This document shows, piece after piece, positions 26,508 through 35,824 of a stretch of 64,000 nucleotides of DNA. Where the stretch lies: positions 62,001 through 126,000 of the forward strand of contig NZ_JAEH01000006.1 of the NCBI RefSeq assembly GCF_000518805.1. Reading direction: 5' to 3'. Origin of the DNA: Shewanella waksmanii ATCC BAA-643. Lineage in GTDB: Bacteria > Pseudomonadota > Gammaproteobacteria > Enterobacterales > Shewanellaceae. The notes below the pieces were generated by a model. It was given only the letters and a program-made list of their open reading frames with translations. It made no database searches and was not told the origin of the DNA. The stretch's first letter is position 1, and the number at the start of each line of letters is the position of its first letter. A program made the translations under genes and the position numbers.

Positions 26508-26553
26508 TCGCTTGGTCTAGGTTGAGAAGTCTTATGGCAATCAGATGAATTGA

Positions 26554-28284
26554 TTAACGGCAGACTTCTTCATCTAAACTGTTGCTTTGGCTATTAATAA
26601 TAGCTTTTCTTTTCATATTATCTTGAAACCGCTTAAGCTTGATTTGAAGCTCTTCTCGGTAGAGGCTGCTGTTCTGACAACGTTGCAAAACAAAGTTACA
26701 GGTTCTGACTACTGACCGCCACCTTGGACGCTGGGGCAACGTGTTGATACCAAAATAGCGCTCCATTGCCCTTGCCCTAAGCCGTCCATCATCGATGCCT
26801 ACACTCCAAATTTTACTCTGTTGTGCCAGCTCAAGCTTACCGGTTTGGGTTGACTCTTCCCACATCTGCAATGACAAATGCATAAGTTCAACCAAATCTT
26901 GGCGCAAGTTCTCTGGAGCTGGTGGCTTTGATTGTGTCTCTGTTTTTATATTTGCTTGGTGGCTTTGGGGAGATTTTTTCGTGGTACTGGTGTCGGCAGA
27001 TGGCAGTCGTTGTCTGAACCACAAAATATAGGTTGCCAGGGTGAGTAGCAGTAGTATTAAACAGCTAATAATAATCCAGGTTGTCGGATCGTCATTTTCG
27101 GCTGGTTCAAAGGTGAAAGTACTGCGAATGTGTTTTGAGTTAATGGCATCTTTTAGGGACAGCTGTGATTTCAGCGTATCGGCGTAGACTCGCCAATATC
27201 GACTCGAGGCCTGGTAGTCTTCTACTTGCTCACTGAGTTCCGCCATGGCGGTATAAAGTTCTTTTTGGAATTTATACTCTCTATAACGATCTATCTGTGA
27301 AAATGCCGTTTCAAACGCAGTCAATGCCTGCTTTAGCTCTTGCTGAGACTGCCAAACCAACCCCTGTACAAACCAATATTTGGGTGTGTCTTGATTAGTT
27401 TGTAATAGGTTTTGTGTTTGCTTGGCTTTATTGAGCCATTGTTGTGCACTATCAGCTAAGTTATTTTTTACTGATATCTCAGCGAGCAATACATATATGT
27501 CGGCGAGAAATCGGTAAGAATTAAGTTGTTCAAGGCTACTTGCTGATTGCTTTAGCAATTCAATAGCTTTTTCTGGTTCACCATTTAAATCAAAGGTATC
27601 GCCTAAATTTGACAGTGTTTGAGCTGCGCGTAAATCTTTACCTAATTTGCTATAAATAGTATATGCATTGCGATAAGAAACAATGGCTTCGTCGTATTCT
27701 GCTTTATCTTTATACAGTGACCCTAAATTATTCAATACACTCGCTTGACCAATCTCATTACCTTCTTGAGAGTGGATTTCATAGCTTTTTAAGAGTAACT
27801 TTGCAGCAGTATCATGGTCGCCGTAGGCATGGTATATATTGGCCAAATCATTATAACCCAGTGCCACTCTTCGATTATCTTTTAAACTGATTGATAAGCT
27901 TAATGCTGGCTCAAAAGCATTAAAAGCTTGTTCATACTGACGCTGTTGAAAGTAAATAATACCGGACTGTCTTAATACTTGAATACGGTCGATATCACTG
28001 ATGTTGTGAGGCGTACTTAACAGAGAGTTGAGAATCTTACCTGCTGAATTAAGATCTCCCGTTTCCTTATAGAGTTTAGCCAGTGAGATAGATAAAGAGA
28101 AAAACTCTGGGTCACTCTCGTGCAAGCTTTGAATTCTCTGATTACATTGTAAAATTATCTGGCTACGGTTGAGTGATTTATTCTCTTGGTTTATGCAAAG
28201 TGCCTCTGCAATAGCATTGTTGCTACACAGTAGTAGCAGTAATAAAAGCACGCTGACCAAGCGCCTTTGATGATTTATCACCAT
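26554..28284 (-). CDS. Membrane-anchored TPR protein of the peptide island
   Basis: A 576-aa protein with a signal peptide ending NAIA near residue 26. About seven TPR-like helical repeats span residues 60-370, including GYNDLANIYHAYGDHDTAAK and SVLNNLGSLYKDKAEYDEAI. One transmembrane helix follows at about 403-423, then a C-terminal cytoplasmic domain (about 465-560) with GIDDGRLRARAMERYFG and PRWRSVVRTCNFVLQ. I do not recognise that last domain. The layout suggests a periplasmic sensor that reports to the cytoplasm. It converges with the exporter gene and is divergent from the sixth peptide gene. AAGGAAAG precedes the ATG. Confidence 0.75.
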   Translation of the reverse strand: MVINHQRRLVSVLLLLLLLCSNNAIAEALCINQENKSLNRSQIILQCNQRIQSLHESDPEFFSLSISLAKLYKETGDLNSAGKILNSLLSTPHNISDIDRIQVLRQSGIIYFQQRQYEQAFNAFEPALSLSISLKDNRRVALGYNDLANIYHAYGDHDTAAKLLLKSYEIHSQEGNEIGQASVLNNLGSLYKDKAEYDEAIVSYRNAYTIYSKLGKDLRAAQTLSNLGDTFDLNGEPEKAIELLKQSASSLEQLNSYRFLADIYVLLAEISVKNNLADSAQQWLNKAKQTQNLLQTNQDTPKYWFVQGLVWQSQQELKQALTAFETAFSQIDRYREYKFQKELYTAMAELSEQVEDYQASSRYWRVYADTLKSQLSLKDAINSKHIRSTFTFEPAENDDPTTWIIISCLILLLLTLATYILWFRQRLPSADTSTTKKSPQSHQANIKTETQSKPPAPENLRQDLVELMHLSLQMWEESTQTGKLELAQQSKIWSVGIDDGRLRARAMERYFGINTLPQRPRWRSVVRTCNFVLQRCQNSSLYREELQIKLKRFQDNMKRKAIINSQSNSLDEEVCR

Positions 28285-28611
28285 ACTACTTTCCTTGTTT
28301 ATTTGTTGTTGAGCGTAAATAAAGCACTTTTATAATAGTTTTTATTGATACTATTTAAGCAGTAATCCTATGGGTAGAGTTTGACTTATTGTATTTGTTT
28401 TACAATCAATTATAGCGGTAATCATCCATAAAATTCTATCCTAATAAAGCCTTATTTAATCCCAGTTAAGTCCTTACAATCATCTCAAGAATATACCAAA
28501 TTGATTGCTCCAAGGGTACAGGTGTTAACGATTTATTAACAGATCAGATGAGCGTTGTTTATGCGTCAGCCCTTTAAAATCACACAAGCTTTAAATAAAA
28601 GGATTAAGATT
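28285..28611. other. 327-base divergent promoter region
   Basis: AT-rich region between the TPR gene and the sixth peptide gene. No inverted repeat or known operator stood out; promoters for both directions must lie here. An upstream extension of the peptide frame to 28558 lacks a ribosome-binding site and is not counted as coding. Confidence 0.5.
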
Positions 28612-28782
28612 ATGAATAAGGAAAATTTAAACACTAGTACCAATGTTGGTGACCGTGGCGAAGTAAATAAGCGCGTAGAGATAATTGAAGATGCATTATT
28701 AGATCTAGTCTCTGGTGGCGCAATAGACTCGGTCGAGATGTGTGTTGGGCATCAATTTTGCGAAGTGCAAGAGGGGAGTTGA
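28612..28782 (+). CDS. Orphan double-glycine peptide with different two-Cys core
   Basis: A 56-aa precursor. The leader has an extra N-terminal stretch (MNKENLNTSTNVGDRGEVNK) before VEIIEDALLDLVSGG, which matches the array leader VELIEEALLDSVSGG closely. The core AIDSVEMCVGHQFCEVQEGS is unrelated to the array core, acidic, with two cysteines six residues apart. The shared leader implies export by the same C39 transporter. AAAGGA lies nine bases before the ATG. Confidence 0.85.
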   Translation: MNKENLNTSTNVGDRGEVNKRVEIIEDALLDLVSGGAIDSVEMCVGHQFCEVQEGS

Positions 28783-28807
28783 GTATAGCAACAAATAGTA
28801 AGCAGTG

Positions 28808-29335
28808 TTAATGTGGACTGCTATCGCTATTATCTATATCGTTTTGTGCGGAGTTTATTCTAGTTTGATGCTGCTGCAATATGTCTATGCTACTTTGATT
28901 ATTGACAATTAAATCATCAAAGTAGCTATTCATTTCTGCCAGCGCAGCTATATGACCGGGATCTTCTTTGTCGAGTTTCTCCCAGTAGCGTTTACGCTCT
29001 AGTTTTTGGGCTTCACTGGCTCGAAGGATTTCAAAGTAGCTATTTTCTTGATTGAGTCGATAAATTTCACTACTGATAAGCTGCAATAATTTCTCTTGAG
29101 AAATCGTGCTCCTATTTAATAAAGCTTGCAGTGGATCTTGATATTCTTTGCGTTTGTCAGAATCGGTTTCTGTGGTAATACCTAGGGAGTATTTAATCTC
29201 ATGTTGACGGTATTCTTCAGGGCAACTTTCTTGGCTAAATACAATTTTATTATCTTTTATGCACTTATAGATACTACTAGCGGACGCAGTAGAGCCATAG
29301 AGCGCGATGAAAGTGATCACCAAGATTTTTACCAT
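28808..29335 (-). CDS. Periplasmic DUF4124-domain protein
   Basis: A 175-aa protein with a signal peptide ending STASA near residue 19. It is followed by SIYKCIKDNKIVFSQESCPE, the two-Cys core of DUF4124, and a long helical, charged region. The family is periplasmic and uncharacterised. Its stop is 26 bases from the stop of the sixth peptide gene, with which it converges. Membership in the peptide system is suggested by position only. AAGGA precedes the ATG at 29335. Confidence 0.75.
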   Translation of the reverse strand: MVKILVITFIALYGSTASASSIYKCIKDNKIVFSQESCPEEYRQHEIKYSLGITTETDSDKRKEYQDPLQALLNRSTISQEKLLQLISSEIYRLNQENSYFEILRASEAQKLERKRYWEKLDKEDPGHIAALAEMNSYFDDLIVNNQSSIDILQQHQTRINSAQNDIDNSDSSPH

Positions 29336-29538
29336 GTAGCTGACGTCCTTTGTGCGTCCACAAGTATACTTTCAAAAGTATGAATGATTTGCCTCACCGA
29401 TAGAAGACGACAGCAAAATGGTCGGACTTCCTTTCTATCGCTACTGAGTGCATATACTACTATGGCTGATGTTTACGGTTAACACCAGAAAAAAGCGTCA
29501 ATAACAGTTTATTTTGCTTAGTGATTAGCGCGTTAGCT

Positions 29539-29573
29539 TGATGTAGGCCTATGGCAAAGCAGGGCCTACATCA
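29539..29573. terminator. Hairpin downstream of panC
   Basis: An 11-base perfect stem TGATGTAGGCC/GGCCTACATCA with a 13-base loop lies nine bases beyond the panC stop. No T tract follows on the panC side; TTTTA follows on the other strand. Confidence 0.5.
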
Positions 29574-29581
29574 GTGTTTTA

Positions 29582-30427
29582 TCAGCGGCTGAAAGTGAGG
29601 TTATCTATCAGTCGAGTCTTACCCATATAGGCAGCTACCAGTACGACTAGCTCAGTATCGTTGGCAGCAACTGTTGCGAGGTTATTAGCGTTCCTAACTG
29701 CTAGGTAGTCAGGCTCAAAGCCCGCTTGTTGCAATTTGGATTGCGCACTGATTGTGGCCTGCTCGATACTCATTCCCTGTTTTATATCAAGAATTAACGC
29801 ATCTAGGGTTTGTTTAATCATTGCGGCTTTTTGTTTTTGCGCCGAACTTAAATAGCCATTACGAGAACTCATGGCTAAGCCCGATGCTTCGCGTTTGGTT
29901 GCGACGCCGACAATGGATATTGGCAATGATAAGTCTTCTACCATGGTTTTAATGACCATGAGTTGCTGAAAGTCTTTTTCGCCAAATACGGCAACATCAG
30001 GCTGCACGATATTAAATAGCTTACATACAACTGTTGCGACACCACGAAAGTGCCCTGGACGGCTTTGTCCGCACAATTGTTCGGAAATACCCGGGACATC
30101 AACAAATGTTTGTTCTGCTAACCCTTTTGGGTAAATAATCTCTGCAGTAGGGGTGAACAGTAATTCAGCACCTGCCTGACTAAGTGCTTGCTGGTCATTC
30201 GCTAATGTTCGCGGGTAGGCGTCTAAATCTTCGTTTTGACCAAATTGCATTGGATTGACAAAAATAGAGGCAACAACATGATCAGCATGGCGTTTCGCTT
30301 CCTCTATAAGGCTTATATGCCCCTGATGTAGGTTGCCCATGGTAGGCACAAATGCAACACGTTCACCTTGTTGGCGCCATTGACGCACCTGAGTTCTAAT
30401 TTGATTAATATCGCTGGTGGTTAGCAT
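29582..30427 (-). CDS. panC: Pantothenate synthetase
   Basis: A 281-aa enzyme that joins pantoate and beta-alanine with ATP, the last step of pantothenate synthesis. Nucleotidyltransferase motif [12 protein letters not shown] (HIGH-like), [20 protein letters not shown], the GEKDFQQL block and the KMSKS-like [10 protein letters not shown] are present. The ATG at 30427 gives the usual family length; an in-frame TTG six codons earlier is less likely. Follows panB with a 67-base gap in the same direction. Confidence 0.94.
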   Translation of the reverse strand: MLTTSDINQIRTQVRQWRQQGERVAFVPTMGNLHQGHISLIEEAKRHADHVVASIFVNPMQFGQNEDLDAYPRTLANDQQALSQAGAELLFTPTAEIIYPKGLAEQTFVDVPGISEQLCGQSRPGHFRGVATVVCKLFNIVQPDVAVFGEKDFQQLMVIKTMVEDLSLPISIVGVATKREASGLAMSSRNGYLSSAQKQKAAMIKQTLDALILDIKQGMSIEQATISAQSKLQQAGFEPDYLAVRNANNLATVAANDTELVVLVAAYMGKTRLIDNLTFSR

Positions 30428-30494
30428 AAAAGTATCTTGAATCAATTGGCCCTAGAAACCGCAGCTAGGGCCAGAGTTAAGAATAAAAATCGGC

Positions 30495-31289
30495 CTAATT
30501 AAAGGTATGTTCATCGCCTGGGAAGGTACCTTGCTGTACCTCTTCGATATAGGCTTTTATCGCCGCACGAATCTCACCAGTTTGGGAAAGATAGTTTTTA
30601 GAGAATCGAGGAATATAGCCACTGGAAATACCAAGTACGTCGTGCATTACCAGTATCTGTCCATCAGTGTCGGCTCCTGCGCCAATCCCAATGACGGGGA
30701 TGGTCAATGCTTCGGTGATGGCCTTAGCAAGCTCAGCTGGAATGCATTCAACGACCAACAGCTGGGCGCCAGCCGCTTGTAGAGCTTTGGCTTCATCGAG
30801 TATGCGTTGAGCATTATCTGCATCGCGACCTTGCACTTTAAAACCACCAAATACGTGCACAGATTGCGGCGTAAGCCCCAAATGGGCGCATACGGGAATA
30901 CCGCGCTCGGTCAGTTTGGTTACGGTCTCTAACAGCCAATGTCCGCCTTCGACTTTAACCATATTGGCACCGGCTTGCATCAGGGTTGTTGCGTTCGTCA
31001 TCGCTTGTTCTGCGGTGGCATAACTCATAAATGGCATGTCTGCGATCAGCAATGCACGTTTGATTCCACGGCGCACACAACGGGTATGATAGGCGATATC
31101 ATCAACAGAAACTGGCAGGGTATCGTCATGCCCTTGAAGTACCATACCCATCGAGTCACCGACGAGCAGGACGTCTACGCCCTCGCTATCAAATGCACTG
31201 GCAAAGCTGGCGTCATAGGCGGTAAGTGAGGTGAACTTTTTCCCTTCTTGCTTGAATTTGAGCAAGGTAGAGCTGGTGATCTTTGACAT
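30495..31289 (-). CDS. panB: 3-methyl-2-oxobutanoate hydroxymethyltransferase
   Basis: A 264-aa enzyme that converts 2-oxoisovalerate to ketopantoate with methylene-tetrahydrofolate. Family blocks are [26 protein letters not shown], the Mg-binding and active-site VKVEGGHW, and [17 protein letters not shown]. The length is that of E. coli PanB. It sits between folK and panC. Confidence 0.94.
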   Translation of the reverse strand: MSKITSSTLLKFKQEGKKFTSLTAYDASFASAFDSEGVDVLLVGDSMGMVLQGHDDTLPVSVDDIAYHTRCVRRGIKRALLIADMPFMSYATAEQAMTNATTLMQAGANMVKVEGGHWLLETVTKLTERGIPVCAHLGLTPQSVHVFGGFKVQGRDADNAQRILDEAKALQAAGAQLLVVECIPAELAKAITEALTIPVIGIGAGADTDGQILVMHDVLGISSGYIPRFSKNYLSQTGEIRAAIKAYIEEVQQGTFPGDEHTFN

Positions 31290-31356
31290 AATGATAATCT
31301 TAATTTTGCGTTGAAAATAAATCTAAATACAAAGCTGCAAGCAGTTATAAGCTAAC

Positions 31357-31860
31357 TTAGCGCTGAGTGCAATGTTCCCAGCTATGTTGTTGCAATTCAG
31401 CGCGCAGATCATCGTCAATTAGCGCGGACAAAGGCGTTTGGCAGGGGAGGATCAGTGATGGCGCAATATCGGCAAGGGGAACCAACACAAAGCTTCGTTG
31501 TTTCATGCCATAGTGAGGCACTGTTAAGCGCTCACTGCAGATGACTTGCTGGCCGTACAAGAGGATATCTAAATCAAGGGTGCGAGCCCCCCAACGTACA
31601 ATGCGCTCACGCCCTTGTTGGTTTTCGATCGCTTGCAGCGCGTCTAGTAATGCTAGTGGTGTAAGGTCAGTATCAAAACTGACTACCGCGTTGAGATAGT
31701 CAGGTTGTTCGACTTCACCCATAGGGGTTGATTGATAATAAGCTGATACTTGCAAACTGGTATGCTTAGCAAGTTGAGTTAGGGCCTGTACGGCATCATC
31801 CAGTTGTTTGTGCGGTTGGGCGAGGTTAGCGCCCAATGCGACATAGACTGTGGTTAGCAT
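31357..31860 (-). CDS. folK: 6-hydroxymethyl-7,8-dihydropterin pyrophosphokinase
   Basis: A 167-aa enzyme that transfers pyrophosphate from ATP to hydroxymethyldihydropterin in folate synthesis. Signature elements are YVALGANLAQP, STPMGEVEQPDYLNAVV, and the HPPK signature RWGARTLDLDILLYG. Its ATG overlaps the pcnB stop (TAATG), so translation is probably coupled. Confidence 0.94.
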   Translation of the reverse strand: MLTTVYVALGANLAQPHKQLDDAVQALTQLAKHTSLQVSAYYQSTPMGEVEQPDYLNAVVSFDTDLTPLALLDALQAIENQQGRERIVRWGARTLDLDILLYGQQVICSERLTVPHYGMKQRSFVLVPLADIAPSLILPCQTPLSALIDDDLRAELQQHSWEHCTQR

Positions 31861-33239
31861 TACTCAGCCGTTTTAGGTTTGGGCTTACGGCGACGTCGGG
31901 TGTTGCGGTTGCGACCCCCTTTGTTAGCCGATCTGGCAATCACGCTGCGTTGCTCTTCACTGCCTTCGACAAAACTGCGCCACCATGCGGCAGATTTTGC
32001 GATGTTGCCACCTTCAGCTTCTGCACGTAATAGCAGTAAATCATAGGCCGCACGGAATTTAGGGTGCTCAATAAACTTGAAGGCACGGGTACCTTGATTG
32101 CGGTCAAAGCGTAGCTGCAATTGCCAAATATCTTTTGCAGGAGTACTGAAACGTCGTGGGATGCTAATAGAGCGGCACTGTTGCTCCATCACATCGCCCA
32201 TAGCCGTATTGTAAGCATCAAAACTGCTTAAACCACTTTCTAAGGCGATATCATCAGCACGTTGCTGTAATGGGTACCACAAAATTGCTGCATAGAAAAA
32301 CGCGGGTGTGACTGTTTTTCCTGCATCGACCCGTGCGTCAGTATTACGCATGATGGCCTGCAGCATCTTCTGACTAGGACCTTTACTGTCTTCAGTCAGC
32401 AATTGTTCTACTTGCGGAAACAGTGGCTCAAATAAACCGTAATCGCGCATCATGGTAAAGTTATTCTGCGCTTGGCCATTAAAGAATAGCTTGAGCACTT
32501 CTTCATACATACGTGCCGCAGGGATATCTTTTAGCAGCGGTGCGAGTTCATAGATGGGCTGGCTCGCCGCTTCGTCGATAGACATACCAAGCTTAGTGGC
32601 AAAGCGCACCGCTCTCAGCATACGCACCGGATCTTCTCGGTATCGTTTTTGTGGGTCACCAATCAAACGTATAGTCCGAGACTCTAAATCTTGTAAGCCA
32701 CCGCCATAACTGTGAATTGAGAAATCACTGATATCGTAATACAAGGCATTCACGGTAAAGTCGCGACGCTCGGCATCTTCATCAATGGTGCCATATACGT
32801 TGTCACGTAGCAGGCGACCTTCAGCATTGGTTTTAGAAATTTTCTCGCCACTATCGACATGGTGACCACGTAGTGTGGCTACTTCGATAATATCACGGCC
32901 AAAAACGATATGGGCTAATCTAAATCTGCGGCCAACTAGACGGCAATTACGAAATAGCTTCTTAATCTCTTCAGGAGTGGCGTTAGTCACCACATCAAAA
33001 TCTTTAGGTTGTAAGCCTAATAAAATGTCTCTGACCCCGCCGCCGACTAAATAGGCTTTAAAGCCTGATTTATGCAATCGGTATAGCACTTTAATCGCAT
33101 TTTCGCTGATCTGCTTGCGTGAAATAGTGTGGTGTTTACGCGCAACAACTTGCAGGCTTAGGCCTGAATCTGTGCTGTGCTGATCATGGGAGTTATCGTC
33201 AAATAGCTGTTTACAGAATTGACTAATGCGGCGAAAAAT
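31860..33239 (-). CDS. pcnB: Poly(A) polymerase I, probable ATT start
   Basis: A 459-aa polymerase that adds poly(A) to RNA 3' ends. It has the nucleotidyltransferase core LVGGGVRDILLG and KDFDVVTNA, then RLVGRRFRLAHIVFG, RRDFTVNALYYD, and a basic tail NTRRRRKPKPK. E. coli pcnB is one of the few genes known to initiate at AUU, and its protein begins MFTRVANFCRKVL. Here ATT at 33239 lies six bases after GAGG and would give MFRRISQFCKQLF, so the unusual start looks conserved. No ATG is available; an upstream TTG at 33299 would add 20 unrelated residues. Confidence 0.9.
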   Translation of the reverse strand: MFRRISQFCKQLFDDNSHDQHSTDSGLSLQVVARKHHTISRKQISENAIKVLYRLHKSGFKAYLVGGGVRDILLGLQPKDFDVVTNATPEEIKKLFRNCRLVGRRFRLAHIVFGRDIIEVATLRGHHVDSGEKISKTNAEGRLLRDNVYGTIDEDAERRDFTVNALYYDISDFSIHSYGGGLQDLESRTIRLIGDPQKRYREDPVRMLRAVRFATKLGMSIDEAASQPIYELAPLLKDIPAARMYEEVLKLFFNGQAQNNFTMMRDYGLFEPLFPQVEQLLTEDSKGPSQKMLQAIMRNTDARVDAGKTVTPAFFYAAILWYPLQQRADDIALESGLSSFDAYNTAMGDVMEQQCRSISIPRRFSTPAKDIWQLQLRFDRNQGTRAFKFIEHPKFRAAYDLLLLRAEAEGGNIAKSAAWWRSFVEGSEEQRSVIARSANKGGRNRNTRRRRKPKPKTAE

Positions 33240-33402
33240 AGTGCACCTCGGTGTTGGGTCGTAATGATTGCTAGAAACTGGTCGGCTATGATAACTCAAA
33301 TATTGGTTAATGAGTATACCTTGAGTGTTGCGATGCGTTGGTTATTTGCACGAAATTTGATATGACAACCGGTGTTGTGCAACAGACTTTAGCAATAGGT
33401 AC

Positions 33403-34284
33403 TTATGTCGTTGTGGCTAAGACAATTTCTTGCTGTTTGGGGACGGCCGCTAGATTAAATTGCGCAACAGCTTGCTGCAGCATGACTGTGACATCTGAAT
33501 GAGTGTCGACCGGTGGTTGCCCTAATACCTGCAACGCGGCATTGATACTTGCTTGCGGTGCATGATTGTCTATGGCGGGCGCATGGTTTTGTTTAGACAG
33601 CTTTCGCCCCGGCTCGGCACACAGTAGCGGTAGATGCAGCCAGCTTGGTACGGGCTTATCAAAAAGGGTAAACAGGTCTATCTGCCGTACCGTAGAAGTG
33701 AGCAGGTCGCAGCCACGAACGACTTCAGTTACCCCTTGCTCAATATCATCCATGACTACCGCCAATTGGTAGGCATAGAGACCATCACGACGTTTAATAA
33801 TAAAGTCTTCTTTGGCAAAGTGATTGTCCACGCGAATCATACCCATGTGGCGGTCGTCAAAGTGATCGCTTTGGGTTTGATTACGTACACGAATGGCACC
33901 ATGGCTATGTGCGGTGTTCCGCTGGCCACAACGGCCGTCATAGAGGCCGCCCATTGCTTGAATTTGTTTGCGAGTGCATTGACAGTAATAGGCTAAGTCA
34001 TGGTTAAGTAGCACATCGAGTTGGTGCTGGTATGCATCAAGTCGCAGACTTTGATAGAACACGCTATCGTCCCAGTGTAAGCCATAGCTTTCAAGGGTAC
34101 GTAAAATACCGTCTGCGGCACCGGCTACTTCGCGTGGAGGATCGATATCTTCAATTCTGACTAGCCATTTTCCCTGTTGAGATTTAGCACGCAAAAAACT
34201 ACCAAGCGCAGCGATAAGAGAGCCAAAGTGCAGGGGACCAGAAGGAGAAGGCGCGAATCGGCCTATATAAGCGGGGACTTGCAA
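33403..34284 (-). CDS. gluQ: Glutamyl-Q tRNA(Asp) synthetase
   Basis: A 293-aa paralogue of the catalytic half of glutamyl-tRNA synthetase, which attaches Glu to queuosine in tRNA(Asp). It has the class I motif PSGPLHFGSLIAAL, zinc ligands in YYCQCTRKQI and YDGRCG, and the KMSKS-like GRKLSKQNHAP; no anticodon-binding domain. TTG at 34284 with TAGGTG upstream is the only plausible start. It lies downstream of dksA, the usual gammaproteobacterial neighbour, with a terminator between. Confidence 0.93.
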   Translation of the reverse strand: MQVPAYIGRFAPSPSGPLHFGSLIAALGSFLRAKSQQGKWLVRIEDIDPPREVAGAADGILRTLESYGLHWDDSVFYQSLRLDAYQHQLDVLLNHDLAYYCQCTRKQIQAMGGLYDGRCGQRNTAHSHGAIRVRNQTQSDHFDDRHMGMIRVDNHFAKEDFIIKRRDGLYAYQLAVVMDDIEQGVTEVVRGCDLLTSTVRQIDLFTLFDKPVPSWLHLPLLCAEPGRKLSKQNHAPAIDNHAPQASINAALQVLGQPPVDTHSDVTVMLQQAVAQFNLAAVPKQQEIVLATTT

Positions 34285-34318
34285 GGTTACACCTAGATTA
34301 ACAGCAGTGCATCAAACA

Positions 34319-34348
34319 AAAAAAGCGGGACTTAACACCCGCTTTTTT
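34319..34348. terminator. Terminator between dksA and gluQ
   Basis: An 11-base stem AAAAAAGCGGG/CCCGCTTTTTT gives a T run in both directions. Placed 11 bases after the dksA stop, it probably ends most dksA transcripts. Confidence 0.85.
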
Positions 34349-34359
34349 GTCAGTGATGA

Positions 34360-34803
34360 CTAGCCTGCCATCTGCTTTTCTTTAATTTCTGCAAGGGTTT
34401 TGCAGTCGATGCATTGATCAGCAGTAGGGCGAGCTTCAAGTCGACGAATACCAATTTCGATACCGCAAGACTCACAGAAACCGAAATCATCATCTTCAAT
34501 TTTTTGAAGTGTCTTTTCGATTTTCTTAATTAGTTTACGCTCTCTGTCACGCGCTCTAAGTTCTAAACTGAACTCTTCTTCTTGCGCTGCGCGGTCGACA
34601 GGATCTGGGAAGTTAGCCGCTTCGTCTTGCATATGATTCAACGTACGGTCAACTTCTTCACGTAATTGACCACGCCATGCCTCTAGAATTTTTCTAAAGT
34701 GGCCCAGTTGATCCGTATTCATGTACTCCTCACCGGGTTTTTCCTGGTAAGGGTCTACACCTGCGATAGCGAGCACGCCAAGTTTTTTAGTGCCTTCTGG
34801 CAT
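34360..34803 (-). CDS. dksA: RNA polymerase-binding transcription factor DksA
   Basis: A 147-aa protein that enters the RNA polymerase secondary channel and acts with ppGpp. The coiled-coil tip aspartates are in NFPDPVDRA, and the zinc finger is CESCG...CIDC. E. coli DksA is 151 aa. ATG 34803 follows CAGGAG; a seven-codon upstream extension is not needed. Confidence 0.95.
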   Translation of the reverse strand: MPEGTKKLGVLAIAGVDPYQEKPGEEYMNTDQLGHFRKILEAWRGQLREEVDRTLNHMQDEAANFPDPVDRAAQEEEFSLELRARDRERKLIKKIEKTLQKIEDDDFGFCESCGIEIGIRRLEARPTADQCIDCKTLAEIKEKQMAG

Positions 34804-34963
34804 AACGCATCTCCTGTTAATCATTTGCGTTTGTAGGGCGTCTTTTATTAAAGGCCGATATCTATATCAGAAACTGATATGTCACGCAAACTTTTTATTT
34901 TGCATTATTCGTATCCTTTGACTATGTTCCCTATTCCAATCAAATACAACTTTTTCCGCCATT

Positions 34964-35686
34964 TTAGAGGTTGACAGGGCAGGATTTAATCAAGCGGGTA
35001 CTTTTTGCTGACATTTGCGCACAATAAGCTAACACTTCGACACCAGATTGTGCGGCTTGTTTCAATAGTTCAGCGTATTGTGGATCGATATGCTCAGCAG
35101 CCTGTACGATATTGATACCTGTATGTTGTACCACAAATAGCAAAACCCCACGGTGACCTTGCTCGACCATTTCCATTAGTTCGCGCAGATGTTTTTGGCC
35201 GCGTGTGGTAACAGCATCGGGGAAATAACCGCGGTCATCTTCGAGCAAAGTACAACTTTTAACTTCGATATAGACTTGGCTAGCTTTTGAGCTTGCGTCA
35301 TCGTCAGGCTCAGAAAGTAAAATGTCAATACGACTATTTTCACTGCCGTATTTCACTTCACGCTTTAGGTTTTTATAACCCTGCAGTTCAGTAATCGTGC
35401 CATCTTTGATAGCTTCTTCCGCCAAGGCGTTGGCTCTGCCAGTATTAATTCCAATCAGGTGCCCTGCAGGCGTTTCTGTGAGTTCCCAAGTGCGAGAGTA
35501 TTTGCGCTTAGGGTTATCTGATACTGAAAAGTAGACCGTTTGCTCAGGGAATAAACAGTTGCGCATTGAACCGGTATTAGGGCAATGAATGGTGACGGTG
35601 CTGCCGTCGGCTAAGGTGACATCGGCCAGAAAACGTTTATAGCGTTTGATTAACTTTGCTTGGTCAAATTCAGGGGTAAATTGCAT
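34964..35686 (-). CDS. sfsA: Sugar fermentation stimulation protein homologue
   Basis: A 240-aa SfsA protein, with [33 protein letters not shown] and IEVKSCTLL...[13 protein letters not shown] in order. The D-x-E-V-K part is a PD-(D/E)xK nuclease-like fold. The biochemical role is not settled (DNA-binding was reported for E. coli SfsA). Neighbouring dksA-gluQ is the normal context in gammaproteobacteria. Confidence 0.93.
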   Translation of the reverse strand: MQFTPEFDQAKLIKRYKRFLADVTLADGSTVTIHCPNTGSMRNCLFPEQTVYFSVSDNPKRKYSRTWELTETPAGHLIGINTGRANALAEEAIKDGTITELQGYKNLKREVKYGSENSRIDILLSEPDDDASSKASQVYIEVKSCTLLEDDRGYFPDAVTTRGQKHLRELMEMVEQGHRGVLLFVVQHTGINIVQAAEHIDPQYAELLKQAAQSGVEVLAYCAQMSAKSTRLIKSCPVNL

Positions 35687-35824
35687 AGGTATAACTATAT
35701 AATGGCTAGATTCATCAGTGGCCTTAGCCTACCAGAAAAGCCAAACTGTGATGAGGCTTTCGATGACTGAGGCAAATAGAGTACACTGCGCTGATGCGTA
35801 CATCGCGTTTAAAAAGGAATAATA

